Assembly: GCF_047948215.1 (NCBI RefSeq) | Contig: NC_134458.1 | Span: forward strand, 136,756,536-136,820,535 | From: Lycorma delicatula | Taxonomy: Eukaryota > Arthropoda > Insecta > Hemiptera > Fulgoridae | Length of the DNA: 64,000 nucleotides | Reading direction: 5' to 3' | Part shown: in pieces, positions 49,941 through 61,029 of the stretch | How positions within the stretch are numbered: the first letter of the stretch is position 1 | How the letters are laid out: every line of letters starts with the position of its first letter | Notes under the pieces: generated by a model | Database searches by the model: none | Seen by the model: only the letters and a program-made list of their open reading frames with translations | What the model was told of the DNA's origin: nothing | Position numbers and translations under genes: made by a program

Positions 49941-50309
49941 TTGTAGAAATCCAACTGGATCATCGGATAACTTTGATGTAAATTTATAAGTAATCGTTGA
50001 TGATAGATATGCTTCAAAACGCAAATTTCAGCAATTAAATTTGGAACGTTAATGGTTTTCATAAGTTAATGAAACGTTTACTGCTTTATAAATTAAACCC
50101 CTTTTCTAATATTTTCTTTTTATATATGGTTTTACGTAATTATCTTTGGGAATTATTGAATTTTTTTGTTATTTTTCTACATCAAATTTTTACAATTTAA
50201 ACAAAGGATTAAAATTATCAAGAATTAACCTTTACTGTTGAGACTAGTAAGACACAATAATCATTAAATATTCTTTTGAATAAATTACTGAACTCGTGTC
50301 GGTGATGTC
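49941..50309. other. A+T-rich DNA, no gene seen
   Basis: Nothing recognised. Confidence 0.4.
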
Positions 50310-51085
50310 ACATAAATTTACAAAGCTGCGTGTCAATCATCTTCAGATCCGTGCCACAACGCACTCATGGTGCTATGCCAACCTTCACTTGATATTTCCT
50401 GTTTGCGTACGCGTTCCTGTTTCAGGTTCAACAAAAATGTTCTTATTGTCTTTATTTTATTATGTTCTGTAAACGACTGTAGGCCTTCCACTAGTACAAT
50501 ATTATCCTTGTGCTAAGTAGAATAAATTGCCAAACATTTCTAAATATTTTTCAATCGACCGATTATCAACAGCCACTCAAAAGCTATTTCTACTTCCCCT
50601 AACCTAAAACAGCCACCAGAAACCCACTAGGAAGTTCAAGGCCGATATGATGTTTTTTTTACGGAAAAATAAGCACTCGTCGATTTATACTATAATACTG
50701 GGGCCACCGATCTAAGCTGAGTTTTTTAACGAACAGTCAGTTACAACTTTACACAAATAATTGTTCCGATCTCAATTTTGTTTAATATTATGGTGGAAAA
50801 TTTTTGCTACCGGAAATTTATGAAAACATTATAAAACGGAATTTTTGACCCTAATATGTGCACTGACGTAATTTTTTAATAATTACAGCACTGTGTTTTT
50901 GCACAAGTCCGTCGCTGACGATTATCTAATTGCACTACCGTTTCATAAACACTGCTACGTTTCCACGGGTTATGTAAAACACCATTCTCTTGAAAGAGTT
51001 TGTTTGCTTCTTCCTCAGTTTTAATACTTTCAACCAAAGGCATGAAATTCATGTCGCCCGTACAGATAACACAAAGCGACTAACT
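50310..51085 (-). pseudogene. Merlin (IS1016/ISXO2-like) DNA transposase, degenerate
   Basis: On the minus strand, in order: GDMNFMPLVESI then TEEEANKLFQENGVLHNPW (about 50955-51060), the N-terminal signature of eukaryotic Merlin transposases. Next is a Cys-containing block (RRTCAKTQC). IDECLFFRKKN (about 50655-50684) is the first catalytic Asp-Glu block, with the Asp kept. VDNRSIEKYL (about 50545-50580) and FVEPETGTRTQT (about 50399-50440) correspond to F-V-D-P-x-T-G-A-H-T-Q. The end reads KMIDTQLCKFM, as in the C-terminal M-L-D-x-Y-L-x-E-F-M. The frame changes several times and the second catalytic Asp is not readable. Merlin enzymes are DDE cut-and-paste transposases; this copy is dead. 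Terminal inverted repeats were not found. Confidence 0.72.
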
Positions 51086-53360
51086 GTCTACAACGCATAA
51101 ACTAAGTCGTGATAAGCTTATCTTCTGTGCGTGCTCCAAGTTAGATAAACAGGTTGATTACAATTACTACCTTCTTTTTTTAATTTAATTCAATTAATTT
51201 AATGTTTTTTTGTACTTATTTTTGCTCAAAGATGATTGTTTGATCGTTTTTTATTTGTTTCATTCTATTAAATCGCTTCAATTTGTGATAAAACTTATGC
51301 AGACGAAAGGATCCGAGCAATTTTTAGTTTATTAATTTAAATTGTAATATGAGCAATTTTGAATTTACTGAAAACTGGACGACTGTGGATAGAATCTCAT
51401 AAAATATTGCCCGTATTTACTCTATAATAATATTATGTAAAATATTAATAATAATAATAATTATAATAATAATAATAATATTATGTAAAATAATATTACG
51501 CGATTATAAAAAAATTATGATTTTTATTAAAAAAAAAAAAAAAAGAATAAAAACATAAGACTAAGTTACACACAATTTGTAAATAATAAAATTAAACGTA
51601 TTAAAAAAAAACAGTCTCTTCAAGATCTTCCATTTGAATCGAAAGTACAACAAAATTGTAAAGTACAACAGAAATACCGATTATTCAACACTTTTGTTGG
51701 CGTTATGCTTCACCGAAAGAAATTGATCTTAAAATAATGATATACTAAATTTGGAATGACTAATTCACAAATTCGTTGTCGCACACGTGAAGTCTTTTAT
51801 CTCGTTAGTGGTTAAATATTTTTATATTGGAACTACCGTTTATGTATTATTTTTATATTGATTTCCTCATATTACGTGAAAAAATATACGAAACGTATGG
51901 TGAAGTGGCCTTTGTGAATAAGACTAAAAATAAATGTTAAAAATACATATATTATTTTTATAAGATTAGTCAATCAGTAGAAACCATTTATATAATTAAA
52001 GTGAAATACTAAATGTTATGAAAAGAAGAAAAGTAAACTAACATCTAGCAATCGGTTCGATTATAAACCGTAGATTCGATTTCCGGCTGGTTGTTTTGAA
52101 GTACGTTTTGTACAGTTCTCCGATATCGTTAAGGGGTGCACCAGAATAGGAATCCTTACTAGCAGCCGATCAACGCTATAAACACTCCTTTGGGAGTTCC
52201 TTTCGCGTGCCGCTTCTACTCGTTAAAGCCGTAAATCCGGTGGTCGTTTATAAGAACAAGGTTGATGAAACTTTGGTTAAAGTTAATGTGTTCAAAAGAA
52301 GACGGTTGGTTTAAAGAACTTAACTTTACGTTTTTCGTTTCCATTAATGAGTTATAAATATCAATAAACATAATAATTTTAAGTCAGTCGAGCAAACTGC
52401 AGTAAGATAAAAAATTCCATGTAATGATTTTCTTGTTATTTAATTATACGTAGGCGTAAAATATAACCATTAATTGGAGATATTTATTCTATAAGTCTAT
52501 AATCTTAAGAATTAAAGTTTGTAAATTTAGTTCTTTAATACTTAATTGGAACGGTATATAATATTATATGAAATTCTACGATAATCTAAACACAAATATG
52601 TAAAATTTATAGAAAAAAAATTTAGCATTCTTTAAAATATTAAAAGATATTTCACACTCCATCTAAAACTTGATAAAAATGTATAATATAAAATTTGTTT
52701 ATAACTTTTCATCTCTTCACATTTAAATATATTTAGAAAACAAAAAAAAATCAGTATAACCGTTAGTTACAATAGGGTAAAAGATAAATATATCCTCAAT
52801 AGACTTTTACCATATCTCACTTATTTTCATAAATGAATAGGTACGTTATCAAACTGGTTTGATAAACATCAACAATATACCACCATATTGCTTAAAAAGA
52901 ATATTTAAAAGATAGAATTTATTTTAAAATCAACAAATATTTGCACAAGAATAATTAAAATAGAATTTAATATAAAGTAATAAATATGAAAAAATTAAAA
53001 TCGTACTACTGGCTGTACAGAAAAAAATAATTCAAGATTGATTAGTAAATAATACAAGGAAAAGTAAAATGATTATTTTGTGGAATTGGGGCATCGTCTA
53101 CTATGGTCAGTTAGCCTTAACGTAAATTTTTATATTTTTATTAACTACAGTAAGAGTACTTACAACAAATAAATATTTCTGAAATCGGTGCCAGCCAACA
53201 CAAATTAAACATAAAGTTACGTAAAGTTAGTACCTCAACCGACCGCTAGGCGGCTAAATAACCTAATTCCCAAATGTAAAATGGGATCTCAAGAGAATAT
53301 AAGGGAGAGCGTCTCACGATCTTACCTCATCTTGAGTTCCCTAGGGTATATATACTTCTC
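51086..53360. other. A+T-rich DNA, no gene recognised
   Basis: Contains interrupted (ATA)n tracts at about 51445-51482 and an A-run at about 51532-51544. A less A+T-rich block at 52040-52330 has a box B-like agattcgatttcc but no tRNA fold that I can draw. The rest is featureless. Confidence 0.4.
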
Positions 53361-53361
53361 T

Positions 53362-53634
53362 CTTTTTCTGTTTAGCCTCCGAAATCACCGTAAGGTATTA
53401 CTTCAGAGGAATACGTATGAATGTAAATGAAGTGTAGTATTGTGCAGTGTAGAGTCGACCATCCCTGGCATGTGTGGTTAATTGAAACCCAATCCCCAAT
53501 CAACGCTGGTATACACGATCCAGTATTTAAATCTGCATAAAAGTAACTGCATTTACTACGATTTTAACCTTAGAACTCTCGACTTCGAAATCAGCTGATT
53601 TGCGATGACGGTTCACCACATCGTGGGTAAGAAT
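53362..53634 (-). mobile_element. tRNA-derived SINE (type 1), minus strand
   Basis: Reverse complement of the 12961 family. The 5' part, at high coordinates, contains cgcaaatcagctgatttcga and agtcgagagttct. The body has gatttaaatactggatcgtg and gggtttcaattaaccacaca. The 3' tail gives ctgaagtaataccttacggt then gatttcggaggctaaacag. The box A region is decayed. Flanks are TA-rich, so no target duplication can be trusted. Confidence 0.8.
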
Positions 53635-53942
53635 ATATATATATATACATACTTGGTGATAATGTATGTACCAAAGTATCTAAAATGTATTCTTATATCA
53701 ATATTTTTGTATGTCGCATTTCACTTTTGTATTATATTTTTGTAGATCTCATTTTATTGAAGTAAAACTTCTATTACTAATTTTGCATTGTTTGAAGTAG
53801 GATTTGCATTATATAGATCATAGGTTTTAGTTATTTGTTATAAATACTTTAGGTAATAAATAACTTTTTAACACTATTATTTTTTGAAGTCGGTCTTAAT
53901 TTTTATTTTTTAGTAGCATCTAGTGTATATATATTAGACACC

Positions 53943-54028
53943 AATGTTTAAAGGAAGGTTGCCAAGAAAGGAATGATCGTTTAAGGAAAAATAGAGAAAG
54001 AAATGTCATGAATATTTCAGCAGAGACT
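53943..54028 (+). repeat. Direct repeat flanking the helicase fragment, unit 1
   Basis: Contains gccaagaaaggaatgat and aaaaatagagaaagaaatg; repeated at 54858-54946 in the same orientation with small differences. Confidence 0.8.
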
Positions 54029-54179
54029 TCTCCACAACGAAAATGTAGAGTTTCACAAATGAGAAAATACAACAGTCGATTCTTACGGAATGAAAGTCGA
54101 GAGAGTCATGCTCATCGTGTCAGTTTTAATACACAAATGTTGGTCAAACGAAACGCAAGAGTAACCATTCTCACCGCCT

Positions 54180-54560
54180 AGGCTTGATATTCGAGGAAGG
54201 AAAGTTACTGAAAGCTGTACTCATGAAATTTGATGACAAGACTATCGGTCTTAGAATCAATGATGTTGATGGTTAGGTAGCCATTTCACTAGTTTGTACA
54301 AATTCCAAGCGACAAAAGAATGCGGAGATGTCGAGCGCAGAATGCTACCTGTAATATTAAGCTGTGTTGTAAATGTTCACAAACTGCAGGGTACAACTCT
54401 TGATAGGGCAGTGATAAACCTCGGCAAGAAAACTTTTGCCAAGGACCAGATTTATATCACTCTTAGGCGAGTTAAAACTTTAGAGGGCATCCCCTTGTTT
54501 TATTTACATCCAAATTACATCCAAATAATTATTAAATAGACCACATGATGAGAAAGCTGT
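54180..54560 (+). pseudogene. PIF1-type helicase C-terminal fragment, probably from a Helitron
   Basis: An upstream frame (about 54186-54270) gives FEEGKLLKAVLMKFDDKTIG. The open frame to 54539 gives FQATKECGDVERRMLPVIL, then VVNVHKLQGTTLDRAVINLG (54369 onward) and KTFAKDQIYITLRRVKTLEG. The VHKLQG block is helicase motif V of PIF1/RecD-like enzymes; Q-x-Y-I-T-L-x-R-V is a changed motif VI (normally Y-V-A-L-S-R-V). In insects this arrangement is most often the end of the Helitron Rep/helicase protein, which moves DNA by rolling-circle replication. Walker A and B and the Rep domain are absent. Frameshifts separate the two parts. Nearly identical direct repeats lie on both sides. Confidence 0.7.
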
Positions 54561-54857
54561 GACAGAAATGATATTAAGTAAATGATATTAAGTAATCTAT
54601 CCAATTAATAGATTTCATTAATGCGAGTAGACATTTGGACGGGGTTTGAGAGTGCCCGGTTAAAAAAAGTGTTTATAATAACTATAGAATATTATTTATT
54701 GCAAAATTACAATTTATTATTGCGTTATATAAATATAAGGCATATGTAAAATGTATAATGTAATATAAATATATTTATAATATAATTTTTCAATTAGAAA
54801 TAATACATGTTTTCACCATTTTATATATATATTAAATGTAGGTTTAACATTTATATG
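54561..54857. other. A+T-rich spacer between direct repeats
   Basis: Immediately after the helicase frame a block near 54541-54575 (ccacatgatgagaaagctgt) still fits the P-H-D-E-K-A end of such proteins in another frame. The rest is A+T rich. Confidence 0.35.
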
Positions 54858-54946
54858 GAGTTTAGAGGAAAGTAGCCAAGAAAAAAGGAATGATTATATA
54901 AGTAAGAAAAATAGAGAAAGAAATGCCATGAATATTTCCACTGAGA
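54858..54946 (+). repeat. Direct repeat flanking the helicase fragment, unit 2
   Basis: Second copy of 53943-54028: gccaagaaaaaaggaatgat, then aaaaatagagaaagaaatgc. Confidence 0.8.
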
Positions 54947-55059
54947 CTAAATAACGATAATATAGACCGTTATTAATATCCTAGTCGTACAGGGAACAGA
55001 GCAAGCAACACGGTACTGGTGCGAGCGGTTAGGGACTAAGGGTGTCAAGCCGTTCGGTT

Positions 55060-55250
55060 TTTTGGTATTTTTCCTAAGACTATCATCGGATTTGGTTAAA
55101 ATTTATGAAGGACTATTCCAAAAGTATACTTTTTCGATTAAAAACAATTATCAAAATCGATTTACTAACGTCGGAGATACAGCTTAACACACATTAAAGA
55201 AAGTATTCAAATTTATAACCTCCTCCTTTTTTGAAGTCGGTTAAAAATTA

Positions 55251-55252
<2 letters not shown>
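55060..55252 (+). repeat. Dispersed repeat with tail gaagtcggttaaaaa
   Basis: Ends cctcctccttttttgaagtc plus ggttaaaaa. A partial match ttttttgaagtcggt occurs at 53881-53896 and a diverged one at 18758-18785. Its class is unknown to me; the consistent end suggests a mobile element 3' terminus. Confidence 0.5.

Positions 55253-55255
<3 letters not shown>

Positions 55256-55285
<30 letters not shown>
55256..55285. repeat. (TA)n microsatellite
   Basis: About 30 bases of TA repeats next to the repeat tail. Confidence 0.95.
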
Positions 55286-55289
<4 letters not shown>

Positions 55290-56041
55290 GTATGTATGTA
55301 TAAACTGATTTATTCTTTCAATCGATTGCAACGTAAAGTTCACTCGTAGTTGATTTTTTATTTTTGATATAATCCATTTAATTTGTTTGTTTTTGGAGGA
55401 TAACTATAAAACAAAATTATAATTTGGAAAGAATAAAACTTTTCAGATTTTTAGAGAAACTTAACTATTATAAAAAACGGGAAATGTGATATTTTTTATT
55501 ATAATTTTAACTCCAATGCCTGTAGTTGAAAATAGTTGCATGATGTGAAGTATATTTGTTATATTAAGCTCACTGAATAATTAAAATAATTCTATATTTT
55601 TAATTTATGTAATTTGAATAATTTTAATGACGATTCCTTTTTAATGTGACATAATTTAATTAAATTTCCATAAAAAATGTAACTACAAGTTGTAAATAAA
55701 GATTTGAAACAAATAAAAGTCACATATTAGTGATTTTAAATGTAGATTTTTATTTACATTGGTGGTTTGTATTGATCACCAATAAATTAAATTTGGACGA
55801 CAAATTTCAAATATGTACTAGATTTTATAATTCAACTAAAATTTCTATCAGTCTTTTGGTCGGATACAGAATCCAATAAATATATAGATGCTAATCCTGT
55901 TTACATATAAGAAGTTCCACATTATATACTTTAAAATTACAGATATAAAAATATTTTACATATAAAAAAATAATGAAATAGCTTAAGAGACACAAAAAGA
56001 AATGAAAATGCAAAATTAGATGTGTATTTAAATCCTAAAAT
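55286..56041. other. A+T-rich DNA, no gene seen
   Basis: Nothing recognised. Confidence 0.5.
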
Positions 56042-56660
56042 TAAAGTGCCGTTCTGGTTAATAGGCAGGAGATCGGAATCTACAAGCTACTACTGTAAAA
56101 AAAAGTGATCATTAAATCGATTTGGACATACGAAATCCAACTTTAAAGTACGGCAAGAACCAGCAATACAGAATAAATTTGCGAGATGAATAACGCAGGC
56201 GCCATCGTTCGTTTCGAATGCCGAAATCCGTGAGTATTTAGGGTTACTGTATATTCGGGACGTAACCTATCGATTGATAACCAAGTATAAAATAAATCTT
56301 AATGACCATGTGATAGTTTTAGACAATTACGAAGATGTTAGACAGTTAAAGAAGCTACATTTGTAAGACCTAGGAACCTAATATTGATAATCAGGAAGAG
56401 GCTTTTATTCTAAGTATCTAAGCATCAATTATTTATGTTAATGTCTGTGACTGTTTTAAGTTTCTAGTGTCATTTGTTCTTACGTTACTTTTTCTTTTAC
56501 ATTGTGTTTTTTTTCGTTTTCCTGGACTTTTTATGGATTCTAGTACCTAGTTTACTGCACATGCTATCTTGAATTTAGTATTGATATTTTTTAATGTATT
56601 TAATTAAGGTGTTACAAGAAAACTCTTTTACACTAGCTTATTGTAATGAAATTTACTTAT
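56042..56660 (+). pseudogene. 3' end of a second Jockey-like LINE copy
   Basis: Colinear with 45490-46130. Shared blocks include ggttaataggcaggagatcg, aatgccgaaatccgtgagta, gataatcaggaagaggct, gtgtcatttgttcttacgtt and the terminal tgaaatttacttat. It holds the last part of ORF2, broken by stops, and the 3' UTR. It is 5' truncated as is usual for LINE insertions. After the common end comes a short tandem of tttctatttacg units, where the other copy has its stem-loops. The 71-codon frame at 56594-56809 is not a gene. Confidence 0.85.
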
Positions 56661-58256
56661 TTCTATTTACGTTTCTATTTACGTGTAAACTGATAATAAA
56701 CATGATAGAAAGGAAATCTGTTTCGACTGTTAATAAATATACATTAGTAATTAATTATATCTGTTTTGTTTATAACATAAAAATATCAAAAAACATAAAG
56801 ATAAAATAACAGTATTAAAGGAACCCTAAAAAAGTTAATTCCGTTTATATTAAAAAAAAACAATTAAAAAAATAACTTAAACTGTTTATTAAAAAACAAT
56901 TTAATTTGTGCCTTTATAAATAGTACTGATTGAAATTTCAGAAGCTTGTTTTGTATGACATAAGAAATATAAATTAATATAAATAAAATTATATACGTAA
57001 AATAACAACTGTAATCAGTAACACATTGATTACCTTGGGAATGAAAAATTATATGCAAATAAAACATGATGTATCGTTAGAAATAGATTTTTTATAACAT
57101 AAATTATTCTTGTATTTAAAAAAAAATTCTAATTAATTATCGCTTCAAAACAGAAAAAAAAATTTATCAATACACAATAAGCTAAGATAGAATATGAAGT
57201 TAAATGTTCGTGTGAATAAAACGATTTCCCGCTTATTAAACGAATCGTACTGAGTTGTCTTTAAGTTTTGAACAGTATGCAGATAGCAGCACGCATCAGA
57301 TCAATTCTCAATTGGTTGCGGCAAAGTTAATCGCTTAAAAATTAAAAAGTAATTTATTAATATTAGTTTTTAATTAATTGTTTTAATTAAGTTTATTAAT
57401 TATTTAAACAATAAGTAAAAAAAAATTATTAATTATAATTATTATTTTTTTATTATAATGCATGTATTTACAGAGAAAATTAAACGCAATAAAAAGTTAA
57501 TTAAAAAATTTTTAATGAACCGAGACATAATCAGTTTATGGTACAACTACATCATTTAGATAATGTTATATAAAAAATAAAACAACTGCTTGAAGCCAAT
57601 TAATTATAAACACTAAGATTGTTGTTTTATTATTTAGAATATTTCAATTACGACTAGGATGAATAAAATCTTATACACATTTAATAACGCAAATTTGTTA
57701 TAATAAATTCAACTAATTAAATTTATAATATATTCAAATATTTAAATAAATTAGTAGCATATATTTTATTATAATTAATTTTATTTTTTTTTTACAAAAA
57801 GTAAGGTAATTTTTTTTCTATAAAAGTTTCCTCGTGATTGAAATTTTTTTCTTCAAATAAATAGGTTGTTAATAAATTTGAGAATCCTCTTGCATATAAT
57901 ATATACAGTTACATAATAAATGAATAAATTTATCGGTTCATACGTTACATTGCATGTTATACTTTTAGATCTAGAAAATTCTATTAAAAATATACAAAAA
58001 ATTTTGACAACCAGATATTTCCCAATTACGAGTATAAAACTCCGTACTTTCACAAAGAATAATTAATAATTTAATAAAAATACACAATTTATATACTCAA
58101 AGAGTGATATTTCATACATCGATGCAGATTACAATAAAGAAAATTTTGGTTGAATTCGATTAATCTTTGAACATAATCGAAATAACGATGACATCCTCTG
58201 GTAAAGAAACTTATGACAATCAGATATGCTTTTTAGTAAGTATCATGTAACCAATT
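56661..58256. other. A+T-rich DNA, no gene seen
   Basis: Very A+T rich. Short frames at 56864-57067 and 57853-58053 (both minus) are composition artefacts. Confidence 0.5.
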
Positions 58257-58264
58257 GAATAGAT

Positions 58265-58607
58265 CATTCGTTCTCAAAGTGGGCGATAACGCTTCTTTGT
58301 GGGCACTGGAGACCTTCAAGGGGAGCGGTAGAAAGCCAACAGAAATCTGGGGACGTTCAGGCGGTCTAGGAAGGCGATGGCTGATTAAAAAAAATAGGCA
58401 AAAATTATGTAAAATGTAAGTTTCAACTCAGAAATAGGATATTTAACGTTAAAAACAATAAGGCAATTGCTGCTTTTAAGAGCGGATCTTAAAATCAGCA
58501 ATTGCAATTATTATTTTTAACAGATGGTAAGTTTAAAACTCTTGGGAGACGCAAGAAAAGTTTTATTTTCAATGTGGACAGTGGGCAATAAAGGTTGAGA
58601 ATCAATG
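58265..58607. mobile_element. hAT-like MITE with 8-bp target duplication
   Basis: 343-bp element. The left end is cattcgttctcaaagtgggc; the right end in reverse complement is cattgattctcaacctttat. They share catt-x-x-ttctcaa, in the style of hAT terminal repeats. The 8 bases before it (gaatagat, 58257-58264) and after it (aaatagat, 58608-58615) agree at seven positions, the duplication length of hAT transposases. No coding capacity. An internal near-perfect hairpin is listed separately. Confidence 0.65.
58463..58505. repeat. 19-bp hairpin inside the MITE
   Basis: gcaattgctg-c-ttttaaga pairs with tcttaaaa-t-cagcaattgc, with one mismatch and a 5-base loop gcgga. Confidence 0.92.
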
Positions 58608-58615
58608 AAATAGAT

Positions 58616-59944
58616 GAACTTATATTGTGTAAATAGTTTTGAGAAAATAAAAATTTAACAAAAAGTAAACAAAAATACCTCAGATTTTTTAATGATTTCA
58701 GATTTTTAGTTTTTTTTTTACAGACTTTTCGAAGAAAAGTACTGCATTACTACTTTCGGTCGCATGGTGTGATAGGGGTTGAAAATGAATTTTCTTTACG
58801 TTTTAAGATATGAGAAGTACTGAAAACACCATTCCTTAAATTGGGGTTTGCTTATATATATATATATATATATATATATAGGCCTATGTATAAAATTTTG
58901 TGGCTTGAAAATCTCCATCGAGATCTCCAACTACTACATCGATTTCACTGAAATTTAGATATGCTGTAATAGTGTATCTGAGGTTGTGGATGTGACCATT
59001 TTATGTAGATTGGTTGTCATCTTTGAGTCACGCTCAATTTAAGGTCGAAAAAAGTTGAAGCTATGTTGACTATATACTGGTGCAGTTTTCATACGCGCTT
59101 ATGCAGTGAGTCACAATGGTGAGTGAGAAGAAGATTCAATTTTATTGCAGTGCTTTTTTGACGTGTAACTAATTCTTTATGAATCAAAGTTTTTTTAAGT
59201 TTTTTGTAAATTTTAGATTAGAATGAGTTGATACTTTTTCAAAAGGAAACAAAATAGAATAACGAAAAATCGATCTTCTTGCCTAAAACTGCGCAAGAAT
59301 CTTTTTTTAAGGAATAACTTAAAATTTTGGCAGATCATTTTGTACTTAATATAATGAATAGAGTTGGTGTAATACGATTCCTTATAAATTCCAAATCCTG
59401 TTAACCTTGGAGTTAGTGAATCTTTACTCAATTCTTATAGTAAAATATTCTAAATGTCTATAAATAAAAATATTATACTTATAAAATAAAGATATTTACG
59501 CACAGTATTCTATTATATTTACACGTGACTTAATATACATTTAAAAATATAATAATAATAATACTTTCTTTTCTTTTTTCATTCATTGAACTGGTATAAG
59601 GCTATTCATTATTGCTTTCTGTTTTACATTAACCTTTAGCCTCAATATATTTTCGATACCCTATATCCCTAGTTATCTATATAAATCAGTATTTTTATTT
59701 TTGTATAGTTACATCTTTTCAAATCTTTCTTTCTTGCTTTACTTCTTCACACGTAATCTCAACAACCTATTTTTTCTCTTTACAACAATGTCATCTCTGA
59801 TTTAATTCGCGATTATATATCTTATTTATTTCATACTTTATTTACTGGTTTTCACATTCTAAATAAGCCATAGAATTTCTTAACAAAGTGGATCCTGGGG
59901 ATTACTCTTTCCGAATAACATCTTGACATAAATAAAAAATAAAG
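58616..59944. other. Unclassified DNA with (TA)n, no gene recognised
   Basis: A TA run lies at about 58853-58880. The flanking blocks 58725-58845 and 58885-59110 are less A+T rich and look like old repeat DNA, but have no partner in this window. Confidence 0.4.
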
Positions 59945-60390
59945 AATCAAGAATGGTCTTCCAATGGGTACCTGCACATTTTTGGGTATTAGATAACGAT
60001 CGAGCTGATAAAAATGCAAAAGTTGCATTAAACATACACCCAGTCCGACTTCTCACTCACTCCCGATGCAGAAGTGCTGCTGCTAGCGTACTCAAAGCGA
60101 CTTGGATAGAAAGGTGATGTGCATGGAACACATGTCTATATCTACATGAAATCAACGAGAACGTACTGATATGGCGCTATACTGGAATGTATCGAGAGCA
60201 ACTGCTACAGCTCGTATCCGCCACATCGTTACTGGACGGTTAAAGAATTCTTCGGTCTTCGAGGACTGCGACGAGGTTGAATCGCTAAGTCCTCTAGAAT
60301 GTCCTATTCTGCTTAGGTATACTGCAGCTGCAATGCACGAGATGCTCCTCTCAGAGGTCACATTACAGAGAAGGGAACCTTAATAATAAT
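59945..60390 (+). pseudogene. LINE RNase H domain and C-terminal fragment
   Basis: From 59953 the frame reads VFQWVPAHFWVLDNDRADKN followed by AKVAL. This is the end of the RNase H domain carried by some non-LTR retrotransposons (W-V-P-x-H, then N-x-R-A-D-x-x-A-K with its catalytic Asp). The frame stops near 60112. A second open frame (60171-60383) contains FEDCDEVESLSPLECPILLR, like the Cys-containing C-terminal tail (C-x-x-x-E-S-x-x-H-x-x-x-E-C-P) in such ORF2 proteins. The reverse transcriptase is absent, so only the 3' end of the ORF remains. RNase H presence points to an I- or R1-related clade. Confidence 0.6.
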
Positions 60391-60687
60391 TCTGAAAAAA
60401 AATGTCGCTGCTGCGACATACTATGGACATTGAGGCATCGGCGTTACCTGACGCTGGATGCTTTCTTCAAGAAATATAAAGTAACTACTGATATTTCTTT
60501 CTTCCTTTTGCTATTATATAGCGCTAAACTCAAAGATATTAAAAAAATTTTTTTTTGCCCATCGAAGTAAGATAACATTCCTTACTTGTATTCTTAATTG
60601 TACTGCAATATTTATGAATTTATTTTTAGATAAATAATTGTAACGTACGTATTTTTTTAATCCTTAAGAGGTATTATTCTTAAGAGG

Positions 60688-60689
<2 letters not shown>
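60391..60689. other. A+T-rich DNA, no gene seen
   Basis: May include the 3' UTR of the preceding LINE fragment. Near 60662-60690 cttaagaggta is directly repeated. Confidence 0.4.

Positions 60690-60758
<69 letters not shown>
60690..60758. repeat. Compound (TA)n(GA)n microsatellite
   Basis: About 38 bases of TA followed by about 30 bases of GA repeats. Confidence 0.97.
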
Positions 60759-60762
<4 letters not shown>

Positions 60763-61029
60763 TTTTATATGTAATCTAGATATAAGAGACTAAAGAACTA
60801 ATTAAAATCTATTGGCATAATGTCCAGTTCCTTAACAAGTGCACCATGAAAGATAAAGCAAATTAAAACTTACATAATGAAATATCGTTTACGTTTTCAA
60901 TTGTTAGAATAAGAATACTAAAAAGAACAGTAAATAAATAACAACATAAAAGAAAAGAAAAGAGAATAAGAAAATACTAAATAAACGAACAATGTTGGTA
61001 CAATTGCACAAGTAGACACAAGTACGGCT

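Noticed and set aside
52035..52100. tRNA-like sequence with agattcgatttcc
   Set aside because: Only a box B-like motif is convincing; I could not draw a cloverleaf or find SINE body sequence.
53632..53655. (TA)n around the SINE at 53362 as target-site duplication
   Set aside because: TA-rich sequence on both sides matches by composition alone and cannot be trusted as a duplication.
60152..60383. Minus-strand 69-codon frame as a gene
   Set aside because: It is the antisense shadow of the plus-strand LINE C-terminal fragment.
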